64,000 nucleotides of DNA from the NCBI RefSeq assembly GCF_005121165.3, contig NZ_CP034413.3:682001-746000 (forward strand), in the 5' to 3' direction. Below the pieces are notes generated by a model. The model was not told the DNA's origin and did not search any database. It saw only the letters and a program-made list of their open reading frames with translations. The position numbers were made by a program, and so were the translations under genes. Below are positions 7,681-15,328 of this stretch, in pieces; the stretch's first letter is position 1; every line of letters starts with the position of its first letter. The DNA is from Dysosmobacter welbionis (GTDB taxonomy: Bacteria > Bacillota > Clostridia > Oscillospirales > Oscillospiraceae).

Positions 7681-10137
7681 TTATTCTTTGCTCACTTGTT
7701 TTTTGTGTTTAATGGCACGTTTAGAATATTTTTCGACTTTGGCTGCTTTTGCGACAAAGAAGAATATAGACTCGCCGAACAAAAATAACTGCCAAAAAGA
7801 TACTGCACCTGGAACGACGAATATACCCAAAAGTGTAATAGCCAAATAAACTATTGCTCTTACAGGTTTATTGAGATAAAACCATTGTGCGCCTACAAGT
7901 CCCAGAAAAAGGGTTAGCAGTCCGGCCACCGCCTTGCTCTTTGGAGCCATTGTTTTACTCTGAGTTTTTTTGATAGCGGAATTTGACGGAGTTTTTTTGT
8001 TTGCAGTATTACCAACAAAAGAGGCGTTTGTTTTAGATTGTTGTTCAGCTTCCTTGGACTGAACTGGTTCCGCCTTGGCTTCTTCCGCTACATTAGTGGT
8101 TTGCGTTTTTTCGCCTGCTTTGGGACATGGGGAAACATCTGAAATTTCTAATGGCTTTTTATCCATTCCAACAGCAGACTGGGCCTCAATTGAGGCTGGG
8201 CCTACTGTTCCTATAGACGTCGAAGACTTTTTTTCATCAGATGTTTCTTCAGCCTCGGATTGAACCTTCATTTGAATATTTTCCGCAGTAGCCTTTTCGG
8301 CAGCCGTTGCCAATGGACCAGCTACAGTTTTTGCGTTCTCAGATAATCCGTATGCAAAAGCAATGGTTGAAAAGTAATGTGACATACTGGGGTTCTGTGG
8401 AATATTTAGTGCTTTGCTCCCTTCTCTATAGTAATTACCTAATTTGAGCGCCGCAAAGGGCTCCAATTTTTCGGCGGCCATCTTTATCATTTCGATACCC
8501 TGTTCGGAGTCGTTAATTGCACACATCCATCTACCAATATCTCCAATCGCTAAAATATTACCGGCATCGGCAAATATTTTGGCTTCACGGAAGTATTTAC
8601 TCTTATCTTCTTTGTGTCCTACGGATTGCCATCTCCAAGGGGTATAATCTAAAACTGTGTGCATAAGAAAGGCAACTAAGTATTCCGCAAATTTATTGCC
8701 ACTGTTTGCACGCTGTATCAATGAAGTCATCTTTTCACGAACGGCATACTGTTCTCCACAAGCTGGATTAGATAGCTTATAGTAGTAGAGTTTTAAGGTA
8801 ATCATGGCCTCCAAATCATCACATTCAGCCATATCCCACAGCAGATTTTCCTTTCCTGCGATTATCATCTCGGCAAGTTCTTTCTGCTTTCCCTTGATCT
8901 GCTTTTCCAGTGCTTGTGCCTTGCTCGTTCTTTCAGCTTCTTTTTCTATCTCTATTGCTTTCTTTTCCAAAGCTTTGACATAGGTGGCTACATTCAAGTA
9001 CGGATTATCCCTTGCGAGCGTTTCATAACTTTCTATCTTTTTCCGGATTTCCTCAACTGTTTTCTCTGGTTCGGTCTTTATTGAGTCAACAATCTTTTTG
9101 TCTGCGCTCAGAAGGGATAATTTATAATTTCTCTCGTTACCAAAGAACTTGGCCGCAGAATGAATATCCGATTTCCTCCCGGTAAAAAGATTATAGAGGT
9201 GAACGTAAAGAATGGTGGAATATGGCGCCTGTTGTATGCAATCGCATAAGATATCTATAGCTTTTTCAACATTTTCAGCGGATGCCTGTGATGCAATTCT
9301 TGCAATATAGTTTTTAGCCCTTGCATTTGCGGCAGCTTCATCGAAATCATATTCATCAATGAGATCATTTTCAATCAGCAGTTTTTCTACACAATAAAAC
9401 ACTTTTGTGCTGAAATCGTAAACGGTATCAAAGAGGCACGTTGCCACTCTTGGATCAATAGCAAGCTCCTGTTTCATACCACTTATCTTTGCTTTGTCGC
9501 TTGCTTTCGTAAGGGTATCCCCGATACCATGAAATGCCCCTGCACCAATGTTGAATGCTCCTGCAACAATTGCACCTTTGACCGCTCCGGTGACACCAAA
9601 CCCGCCACCTTCCCAATGACCTCTGCTTGCTTTTTTTATATCTCTATAGTCTCCCAAATTTTCTGCATAGCGCTGAATTTCCCCAGCTTTTGCATATATG
9701 TATCCCAGAGACTCTTTGATGTTGCCACTCTGGACCACCATGTTTGCCAACATGGTGTCATCAATGTCATCAATGCCGTATTCCATAAGAACGTCAACAC
9801 CGAAACGAACGGCAGAGGTGACCTTTTGAACAACCTCGGGGATTTCTTCATCGAAAAGGCCCACAAATGTGTGCTTTCGGCTCTTGTAAAACTTGATATA
9901 TTCCTCTTCAAGACTTTCGGCCTTTTCAAAAAAACGCTTTCTCAGTGTATTGTACTCCAAAAAACGAGGAGAAAAGAAAAGTTCTCGACCAAGTAATTCA
10001 AACTTTACATCTGGTTCTACTATATATTCTTTGGCTTTATCGGCAGTTTCGTCAGAATATCGTGTTATATCTGCGCCACAATAAGGGCAAAGATTGAAGT
10101 CATCGTTTAACTCTTTTCCGCAATTATAGCAAAACAT
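7681..10137 (-). CDS. Large zinc-ribbon and TM2-domain membrane protein
   Basis: An 818-aa multidomain protein. The N-terminus is a zinc ribbon (Cys3, Cys6, Cys17, Cys20). A Gly/Ala-rich hydrophobic stretch lies near residues 175-200, then a long helical and coiled-coil region, a Ser/Thr/Lys-rich linker (about 640-740) and a C-terminal TM2 domain with two membrane helices (LLTLFLGLVGAQWFYL; IVYLAITLLGIFVVPG). The role is unknown; a membrane-attached sensor or effector is possible. It is divergent from an XRE regulator across a 15-bp-arm palindrome covering its own promoter, so that regulator probably represses it. Confidence 0.65.
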   Translation of the reverse strand: MFCYNCGKELNDDFNLCPYCGADITRYSDETADKAKEYIVEPDVKFELLGRELFFSPRFLEYNTLRKRFFEKAESLEEEYIKFYKSRKHTFVGLFDEEIPEVVQKVTSAVRFGVDVLMEYGIDDIDDTMLANMVVQSGNIKESLGYIYAKAGEIQRYAENLGDYRDIKKASRGHWEGGGFGVTGAVKGAIVAGAFNIGAGAFHGIGDTLTKASDKAKISGMKQELAIDPRVATCLFDTVYDFSTKVFYCVEKLLIENDLIDEYDFDEAAANARAKNYIARIASQASAENVEKAIDILCDCIQQAPYSTILYVHLYNLFTGRKSDIHSAAKFFGNERNYKLSLLSADKKIVDSIKTEPEKTVEEIRKKIESYETLARDNPYLNVATYVKALEKKAIEIEKEAERTSKAQALEKQIKGKQKELAEMIIAGKENLLWDMAECDDLEAMITLKLYYYKLSNPACGEQYAVREKMTSLIQRANSGNKFAEYLVAFLMHTVLDYTPWRWQSVGHKEDKSKYFREAKIFADAGNILAIGDIGRWMCAINDSEQGIEMIKMAAEKLEPFAALKLGNYYREGSKALNIPQNPSMSHYFSTIAFAYGLSENAKTVAGPLATAAEKATAENIQMKVQSEAEETSDEKKSSTSIGTVGPASIEAQSAVGMDKKPLEISDVSPCPKAGEKTQTTNVAEEAKAEPVQSKEAEQQSKTNASFVGNTANKKTPSNSAIKKTQSKTMAPKSKAVAGLLTLFLGLVGAQWFYLNKPVRAIVYLAITLLGIFVVPGAVSFWQLFLFGESIFFFVAKAAKVEKYSKRAIKHKKQVSKE

Positions 10138-10171
10138 AATGCGATCCCCTTTGCAAGTTTCTTGTCAGATA

Positions 10172-10217
10172 AGTATAGCGTAATATCGTCATAAATTCAA
10201 TGATTTATGACGATATT
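10172..10217 (-). promoter_or_regulatory. Promoter and palindromic operator of the TM2 gene
   Basis: Minus-strand promoter TTGAAT (10195-10200), 17-base spacer, TATACT (10172-10177). A perfect palindrome with 15-base arms (10182-10196 and 10203-10217, core TATCGTCATAAAT) covers the spacer and -35. The XRE gene on the other strand is the obvious binding candidate. Confidence 0.7.
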
Positions 10218-10286
10218 TGTAATCTAACGATTTTGCGATGTGCAGGGTACAATAATAAAAACCCCTCGTGAGGGAGGATGTGCCTC

Positions 10287-10625
10287 GTGCTTAAATTTGA
10301 TGTAACAAAGCGAATAAAGGATCTGTGCAATGCGTATTCTTGGACGTATTATCGATTGGCCAAAGAAAGCGATATTACCTACTCCACCTTGAGCGCTATG
10401 TTGAACAAAGGGACTATTCCGTCTATTCCTACTCTCGAAAAGATATGTAAAGGCTTTAATATTTCTCTATCGCAATTTTTTGCCGAGGACGAATCAGTAG
10501 CCCTAATGACTTTTCCGCAAAAAGAGTATTTGGCCCGGTGGGAGACTTTAACACAGGAAAACCGAATGTGCGTAGACAAATTTATTGATTTTTTAAAAGC
10601 AAAGCAGAGCGAAACGGATAGATGA
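10287..10625 (+). CDS. XRE-family transcriptional regulator
   Basis: A 112-aa Cro/CI-type protein; the HTH runs YRLAKESDITYSTLSAMLNK, followed by PTLEKICKGFNISLSQFF. GTG at 10287 is preferred because GAGGGAGG lies 9 bases upstream; the ATG at 10278 sits on top of that site. It is divergent from the TM2 protein gene, with a shared palindromic operator, and lies upstream of the amidoligase operon. Confidence 0.85.
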   Translation: MLKFDVTKRIKDLCNAYSWTYYRLAKESDITYSTLSAMLNKGTIPSIPTLEKICKGFNISLSQFFAEDESVALMTFPQKEYLARWETLTQENRMCVDKFIDFLKAKQSETDR

Positions 10626-10658
10626 ATAATTGAATGATATATTATCTCCATGTATAAA

Positions 10659-10690
10659 GCCCGAGGCGAAACAGCCTCGGGCAAATTTTG
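10659..10690 (+). terminator. Hairpin ahead of amidoligase operon 1
   Basis: GCCCGAGGC / GCCTCGGGC (10659-10667 with 10674-10682) followed by AAATTTTGTTT. It is only 27 bases upstream of the amidoligase start, so it may end the XRE transcript or act as an attenuator. Confidence 0.6.
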
Positions 10691-10709
10691 TTTATGGAGG
10701 TAATTGACT

Positions 10710-11807
10710 ATGAAAACCAAGGAAGTATGTTCCCATTGTGGGCATGAATTTCCCCGAACAGAGCTGACGGAGTTCGATGGCGAGTTCCTTTGTCCCGCCT
10801 GTCTCGAAACGGAGACTTCGGTGTGCGAAGACTGCGGAAGGCGCATTTGGAACGACAACAATGAGGGCAGCGGCGATTTGATCCTCTGCGGCAGCTGTTA
10901 TGAAAGAAACTATGTTCACTGCTCCCGCTGCGGCCGTCTGCTTCACGAAAACAACGCTTTCTATTTCGGGGACGATGATGAGCCGTACTGTGAGTCCTGC
11001 CATGATATGCTGGACAGTCGGATCATCCACGAGTACAGCTACCGCCCTGCACCCAACTTCTACGGCAATGGCCCCCGCTTTTTCGGCGTGGAGCTTGAGA
11101 TCGACGAGGGCGGCGAGTATGAGTCCAAAGCTAAGAAACTGTTGAACGTAGCCAACCGGGATACTGAGAATATCTATATCAAGCATGATGGCAGTCTGGA
11201 TGAAGGGCTTGAACTCGTGACCCATCCTATGTCGCTTGAATATCAGCTGACAAAGATGCCCTGGGTAGAGGTCATGGCGGAGGCCGTGCGACAGGGCTAC
11301 CGCTCCCATCAGGCCAACACCTGTGGTCTGCATGTCCATGTGAGCCGGGAGGCCTTCGGTGCATTTGCGGTGGAGCAGGACAGCGCCATTGCACGTGTGT
11401 TGTTCTTTGTGGAGCGTCACTGGAATGAGCTTCTGAAATTCAGCCGCCGTACTCAGCGCCAGTTGGAGCGCTGGGCCGCCCGGTACGGCTACAAGGATCA
11501 TCCCACCGAAATGATGGAGCATGTCAAGAAAGGCCGGTGTAACCGCTATACCTGCGTCAATCTGACCAATGAGGATACCATTGAGTTCCGGATCTTCCGG
11601 GGCACTCTGAAATACAATACGCTGATCGCCACGCTGCAGATGGTCAACCGAATCTGCGACGTGGCGATTTGTATGTCCGATGATGAACTCAGAGCCATGT
11701 CGTGGAGTGAGTTTGTGTCCGGTGTTACTGAGCCGGAGCTGATCCAGTATCTCAAGGAACGCCGCCTGTACCTCAATGAACCTGTTGCTGTGTCTGAGGA
11801 GGTCTGA
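10710..11807 (+). CDS. Amidoligase-family protein with zinc-binding N-terminus (element 1)
   Basis: A 365-aa protein. The first 100 residues hold repeated CxxC pairs (Cys7/10, 28/31, 39/42, 60/63, 71/74, 94/97), a treble zinc-ribbon region. The rest resembles the glutamine-synthetase-fold amidoligase_2 family: FFGVELEID (metal/ATP acids), HDGSL, CGLHVHVS, RYTCVNLTN and TIEFRIFRGTL. Such enzymes are predicted to form amide bonds between carboxylates and amines with ATP. GGAGG lies 9 bases before the ATG. One base separates it from the class II amidotransferase, which could supply ammonia from glutamine. A homologous gene is in element 2. The substrate is unknown. Confidence 0.82.
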   Translation: MKTKEVCSHCGHEFPRTELTEFDGEFLCPACLETETSVCEDCGRRIWNDNNEGSGDLILCGSCYERNYVHCSRCGRLLHENNAFYFGDDDEPYCESCHDMLDSRIIHEYSYRPAPNFYGNGPRFFGVELEIDEGGEYESKAKKLLNVANRDTENIYIKHDGSLDEGLELVTHPMSLEYQLTKMPWVEVMAEAVRQGYRSHQANTCGLHVHVSREAFGAFAVEQDSAIARVLFFVERHWNELLKFSRRTQRQLERWAARYGYKDHPTEMMEHVKKGRCNRYTCVNLTNEDTIEFRIFRGTLKYNTLIATLQMVNRICDVAICMSDDELRAMSWSEFVSGVTEPELIQYLKERRLYLNEPVAVSEEV

Positions 11808-11808
11808 T

Positions 11809-12732
11809 ATGTGCTGCTTATTCGGACTTTTAGATTACGGCCACTCTCTGACTGCTGCTCAGAAAAACCACATTCTGGCGGTGCTTTCTACCGTCTGTGA
11901 GGCCCGTGGCACCGATGCCACCGGAATCGCCTATAACACCGATAACGGATTGCAGATCTATAAGCGTCCACTTCCTGCTCACCACCTTCGATTGCGTATT
12001 CCAAAGGACACCAATTATGTCATGGGCCACACAAGAATGACCACGCAAGGCTGTGAGAAACACAACCACAATAATCATCCGTTCAGTGGCCGTGCAGGTG
12101 GGGTTCCTTTCGCTCTGGCCCACAACGGCATTCTCCACAATGACCATGAACTTCGGAGGCAGAGGAAACTTCCTTCCACAAAAATCGAAACCGACAGCTA
12201 TGTAGCTGTCCAGCTGATCGAGCGATCCGGAGAACTGTCCTTTGCAAGCCTGAAACAGATGGCCGAAGCCGTGGAAGGAACCTTTACATTCACGGTAACG
12301 GACAATACGGACAACCTGTATATCGTGAAGGGAAACAATCCCCTCTGCCTGTACCACTGGCCCAAGTTAGGGCTGTACCTCTACGCATCCACCGAGGACA
12401 TCCTGAAACGGGCCTTACAGGGCATCCGGCTCAAGCTGGGTAAACCGCAGGAGGTCAATATCGACTCCGGGGAGATCGTCCGTATTGACCGCTTTGGCCG
12501 TATTACCCGGAGCATTTTCGATACCTCCCATCTTTTCCGCAGCCGCAGTTACTTTGGCTGGCCCTACCGCTTTTCCCTCTGGGACAACGATACCGCTTAT
12601 GACAGCTATGTGTCCGAACTGAAATCGGTAGCCAGAGCCTTCGGATATGCTCCCGACGATATTGATGATCTGCTGAACGATGGGTTTACCCCGGAAGAAA
12701 TCGAAGAATGCTTTTACACGATGGAGGTATGA
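11809..12732 (+). CDS. Class II glutamine amidotransferase (element 1)
   Basis: A 307-aa Ntn-hydrolase. It starts MCCLFG, so removal of Met exposes the Cys nucleophile. Further glutaminase motifs are EARGTDATG, MGHTRM, NNHPF and LAHNGIL. It should release ammonia from glutamine. The C-terminal 100 residues are not from asparagine or glucosamine synthetase and end in a short acidic helix. It is coupled to the amidoligase (stop TGA, one base, ATG) and repeated in element 2 in the same pairing. Confidence 0.88.
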   Translation: MCCLFGLLDYGHSLTAAQKNHILAVLSTVCEARGTDATGIAYNTDNGLQIYKRPLPAHHLRLRIPKDTNYVMGHTRMTTQGCEKHNHNNHPFSGRAGGVPFALAHNGILHNDHELRRQRKLPSTKIETDSYVAVQLIERSGELSFASLKQMAEAVEGTFTFTVTDNTDNLYIVKGNNPLCLYHWPKLGLYLYASTEDILKRALQGIRLKLGKPQEVNIDSGEIVRIDRFGRITRSIFDTSHLFRSRSYFGWPYRFSLWDNDTAYDSYVSELKSVARAFGYAPDDIDDLLNDGFTPEEIEECFYTMEV

Positions 12733-12733
12733 C

Positions 12734-13093
12734 ATGAAAATTCTCATGGTCGAACCCGGCAAGGCACCGAAGGAAAAGAACATCTCCGGCACTCTGGATT
12801 CCATGCAGGAAGCTGTTGGTGGGACGATTCAGGCCATCTATCCCTTTGACGAACCTGTGGCTCTGATTTGCAACGATGATGGCAAACTGATGAATCTGCC
12901 CATGTGCCGCTCTATTCACGAAATAGGGGATATCATCTTCGGCAGCTTCTTTGTCTGCGCCGCCCCACCCGGGCATCGGAATTTCACATCTCTATCCAAG
13001 GAGCAGATCGAGCGATACAAGGAGCGGTTCCGCTTCCCGGAAACTTTTCTGCGTATCGGCGGCGATGCCATCTTTGTGCTGAGAAATTTGTGA
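12734..13093 (+). CDS. DUF3846 domain protein
   Basis: A 119-aa protein with the DUF3846 pattern: MKILMVEPGKAP, SMQEAVGGTIQAIYPF, ALICNDDGKL and GSFFVC. Members are common on plasmids, phages and integrative elements; biochemical role unknown. It follows the amidotransferase by one base, so it is the third gene of the operon. Element 2 lacks a counterpart. Confidence 0.8.
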   Translation: MKILMVEPGKAPKEKNISGTLDSMQEAVGGTIQAIYPFDEPVALICNDDGKLMNLPMCRSIHEIGDIIFGSFFVCAAPPGHRNFTSLSKEQIERYKERFRFPETFLRIGGDAIFVLRNL

Positions 13094-13110
13094 TTGTTCG
13101 TTAAATTGTA

Positions 13111-13200
13111 GAAATACGACTACCAAAATCCAGTGTTTTCAAGGCTTTCAGCGGATTGGCCTTAAAAGTTCGTATTTCCCAGGACGATAATTCGTATTTC
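13111..13200. repeat. Three 9-bp repeats before the small recombinase
   Basis: GAAATACGA (13111-13119) and two copies of its complement TCGTATTTC (13170-13178, 13192-13200), the first inverted relative to the others. They end 21 bases before a tyrosine-recombinase gene and could be its core or operator sites. 13094-13221 holds no other feature. Confidence 0.45.
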
Positions 13201-13221
13201 AGACTGGATTGGAGGTGCAAA

Positions 13222-13788
13222 ATGAACAAGCGAACCGTGGCTCTGACCACGGAGCAATACAAGGAAATCATCTCAACCATGAAGCAGGGCTTCACCGGAT
13301 GCCGTCCGAACCCACGGGCGGCAACGGCACTCATGCTGGAAGCAAACTTGGGTTTGCGCATCTCGGACATTGTTCAGCTTCGCCTGTGCGATATTGTCAA
13401 GGACGGCAACCGCTATCGTCTTGCCATCATAGAGCAGAAAACCGGAAAGGCCCGTGTGTTTACCGTTCCTCTGGCGCTGTATCAGTTTATCCGATGCTAC
13501 TGTCTGGATAATGGCATTGGGAGCAATGATCTCATATTCCCGGTCACGGAACGGTCGGTACAGAAGCATCTGAAAACCGTCTGCGACTATTTGGGTTTCT
13601 CCGGTATCAGCACACATAGCTTCCGAAAGTATTACGCAACGGAGATTTACAAAAACAGCAACTACAATATTGCGTTGGTCCAGCAGCTCCTGCAGCACAG
13701 CAGCGCTGCCGTGACACAGCGCTACATCGGCATCCAGCAGAAGGAGTTGGAGGATGCCATTGAAAGCCATTTGAAATTAGACGTTTGA
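13222..13788 (+). CDS. Short tyrosine recombinase (catalytic domain only)
   Basis: A 188-aa protein with the full catalytic set: Arg in LGLRISD, H-x-x-R in HSFRKYY, His in LLQHSS and the nucleophile in QRYIG. It lacks the N-terminal arm- and core-binding domains of integrases such as the one at 17633. Proteins of this size act in inversion or dimer resolution. A GGAGG site precedes the ATG. It lies between the DUF3846 gene and a pair of tiny ORFs, with short repeats directly upstream. Confidence 0.85.
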   Translation: MNKRTVALTTEQYKEIISTMKQGFTGCRPNPRAATALMLEANLGLRISDIVQLRLCDIVKDGNRYRLAIIEQKTGKARVFTVPLALYQFIRCYCLDNGIGSNDLIFPVTERSVQKHLKTVCDYLGFSGISTHSFRKYYATEIYKNSNYNIALVQQLLQHSSAAVTQRYIGIQQKELEDAIESHLKLDV

Positions 13789-13803
13789 AAGGAGGAACCC
13801 GCA

Positions 13804-13878
13804 GTGATTTGGTTCTTGGTTGGATTTGTTATCACCATGATCGCTTTCTGCTTCACCGAAGTCTGCACCGCAAAATGA
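13804..13878 (+). CDS. Tiny hydrophobic ORF A (24 aa)
   Basis: GTG start with a strong AAGGAGG site 9 bases upstream. The product is almost one membrane helix (IWFLVGFVITMIAFCF) with a short polar end TEVCTAK. Its TGA overlaps the ATG of the next tiny ORF, so the two are probably coupled. Element 2 has a similar pair of tiny overlapping ORFs next to its amidoligase. Real translation is inferred from RBS and coupling only. Confidence 0.5.
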   Translation: MIWFLVGFVITMIAFCFTEVCTAK

Positions 13879-13976
13879 TTCCCGCTATCATCATGGATGC
13901 CATAACTCTGTTCCTGAAAGGTGCCAGTGCCGCTATTGCAGTGTATGTGTCCATGCTCAAGAAACGGGACAAATGA
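13875..13976 (+). CDS. Tiny hydrophobic ORF B (33 aa)
   Basis: The ATG overlaps the stop of ORF A (ATGA). The product has a hydrophobic stretch (AIIMDAITLF ... ASAAIAVYVSML) and ends in basic KKRDK, like a phage holin fragment, toxin peptide or peptide substrate. A terminator follows at once, so it closes the operon that begins at the amidoligase. Confidence 0.5.
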   Translation: MIPAIIMDAITLFLKGASAAIAVYVSMLKKRDK

Positions 13977-13981
13977 TTTGA

Positions 13982-14012
13982 GGGGTTAGGGCGCTGGCCC
14001 TAACCCCTTTTC
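13982..14012 (+). terminator. Terminator of the amidoligase operon
   Basis: GGGGTTAGGGC / GCCCTAACCCC (13982-13992 with 13997-14007) followed by TTTTCT. Confidence 0.8.
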
Positions 14013-14030
14013 TATATGTCAACTTTTGGT

Positions 14031-14090
14031 TTGGGGGAGGGGAATGGGGCCTCAACGCCCTGCGGGCGGCTCGGCCTTCCCCTCCCCCAA
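14031..14090. repeat. G/C-rich inverted repeat in gene-free gap
   Basis: 14-base arms TTGGGGGAGGGGAA / TTCCCCTCCCCCAA (14031-14044 with 14077-14090) around a GC-rich loop. It stands out from the AT-rich surroundings. Possible replication or transfer structure; nothing else is seen in 14013-14259. Confidence 0.4.
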
Positions 14091-14259
14091 GCCTCTTTCC
14101 CTTCTGGCCCAAACAATACCTGCTCACCAAACTTTACTGTGTCAATGTGCTTGTGTCAGAACTACTCTAAATTTTACGGGTCAAAAAGCATAATTACGGC
14201 GGATTCACAGTCGATGATTCAAGCTGCTTTTGACACTGACACATCGGCACAATAATTTA

Positions 14260-15201
14260 TCAATCCTGTTCCGTATGCGTGAAAGCAAGGTCTGACAACG
14301 ATTGTAACTTTGTAGCCCTGTTATTTTGTACAAACGAACTGCTTTCGTCAATAAACCCACCATCTCTTAAAAATCGCAACACAAAAAGCTTTTCCTCTGG
14401 TGTACCTCTTGTAATCGCAAGGAAACATTTCAACAAATCAAGGTCTTTGTACCCAAGTTTCTCGAGCGTAAAGATTGTTTCAAGTATATGATATGGATCC
14501 TTTTCTGTTATTCTTTCGCATCTGTTGCTCTTGATATCGGTACGGCGCTCCTTTGCGAAGGCTTCATCCCCAATCTTTTGAAAAAGTCTTTGTATCAAAG
14601 GAATGCCAAATAATGCATTTTTAATCACTTCATGCCGCTTGTCTTTGGCATCACAGATTCGTAAGAAAACCTGCATCAACTCACGATCCTCTTTGGAAGC
14701 CAATACACCATCTTTATAAAGGGCCATTACCGCTTCATCCGCATAAATCAGCGCTGGCGGTCTTGGTGTGCTATTAGCGCAACTGAGTGCAAACATTATA
14801 GGCTCTGTAATTGTCGGCAAAAACTTTTCTACTGGAAACTCCCCCGTATAGTCCAATGGGTTATCTGTTTTCCCAACAAGGTACAGCGGAGATACATCAT
14901 AGATTAAAGCAAACAGCTTAAGATATGTTCTGTCAATAGATGCCCTTGGCCTGAGGGCATTCTCATAACCAACAATTGAAACATGGGACAAGTTAAGTAG
15001 ATTTCCTACAGATGTTTCAGTCAATCCAATTCTTTCCCGACATTCACGCAATTTTGTTGCATAATACGAGACTGTTTTGGGGTCAATCAGCTCCGCGTCC
15101 TTGAGTTTGCTGATAGCTATCTCGGTTTGCGTTACATGAGCAGGAAATTGGGTCTCAATTTTTCCACAGGTCTTGAGTACTTCTTTTTTCTTGCGAGGCA
15201 T
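14260..15201 (-). CDS. HTH-type regulator with long C-terminal domain
   Basis: A 313-aa protein. ATG at 15201 follows AGGAGAGAAACC. After a basic start (MPRKKKEVL) an XRE-like HTH appears (LRECRERIGLTETSVGNLLNLSHVSIVGYE), then PLYLVGKTDNP, as in phage repressors. The C-terminal 170 residues are unassigned. It is divergent from the helicase/primase gene with a 127-bp gap, so it may control replication of the element. Confidence 0.65.
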   Translation of the reverse strand: MPRKKKEVLKTCGKIETQFPAHVTQTEIAISKLKDAELIDPKTVSYYATKLRECRERIGLTETSVGNLLNLSHVSIVGYENALRPRASIDRTYLKLFALIYDVSPLYLVGKTDNPLDYTGEFPVEKFLPTITEPIMFALSCANSTPRPPALIYADEAVMALYKDGVLASKEDRELMQVFLRICDAKDKRHEVIKNALFGIPLIQRLFQKIGDEAFAKERRTDIKSNRCERITEKDPYHILETIFTLEKLGYKDLDLLKCFLAITRGTPEEKLFVLRFLRDGGFIDESSSFVQNNRATKLQSLSDLAFTHTEQD

Positions 15202-15328
15202 GGTTTCTCTCCTTTGTAACTTTCTCTTGTTGAAAAAAGGTTGTTTATGTTGCGAATTCTCGACTTTCAGTTTTCGTGGCAGGATGAAATAGTCAAATGA
15301 CACCAAAATCAGCAAAGGAGAGTTTGCC

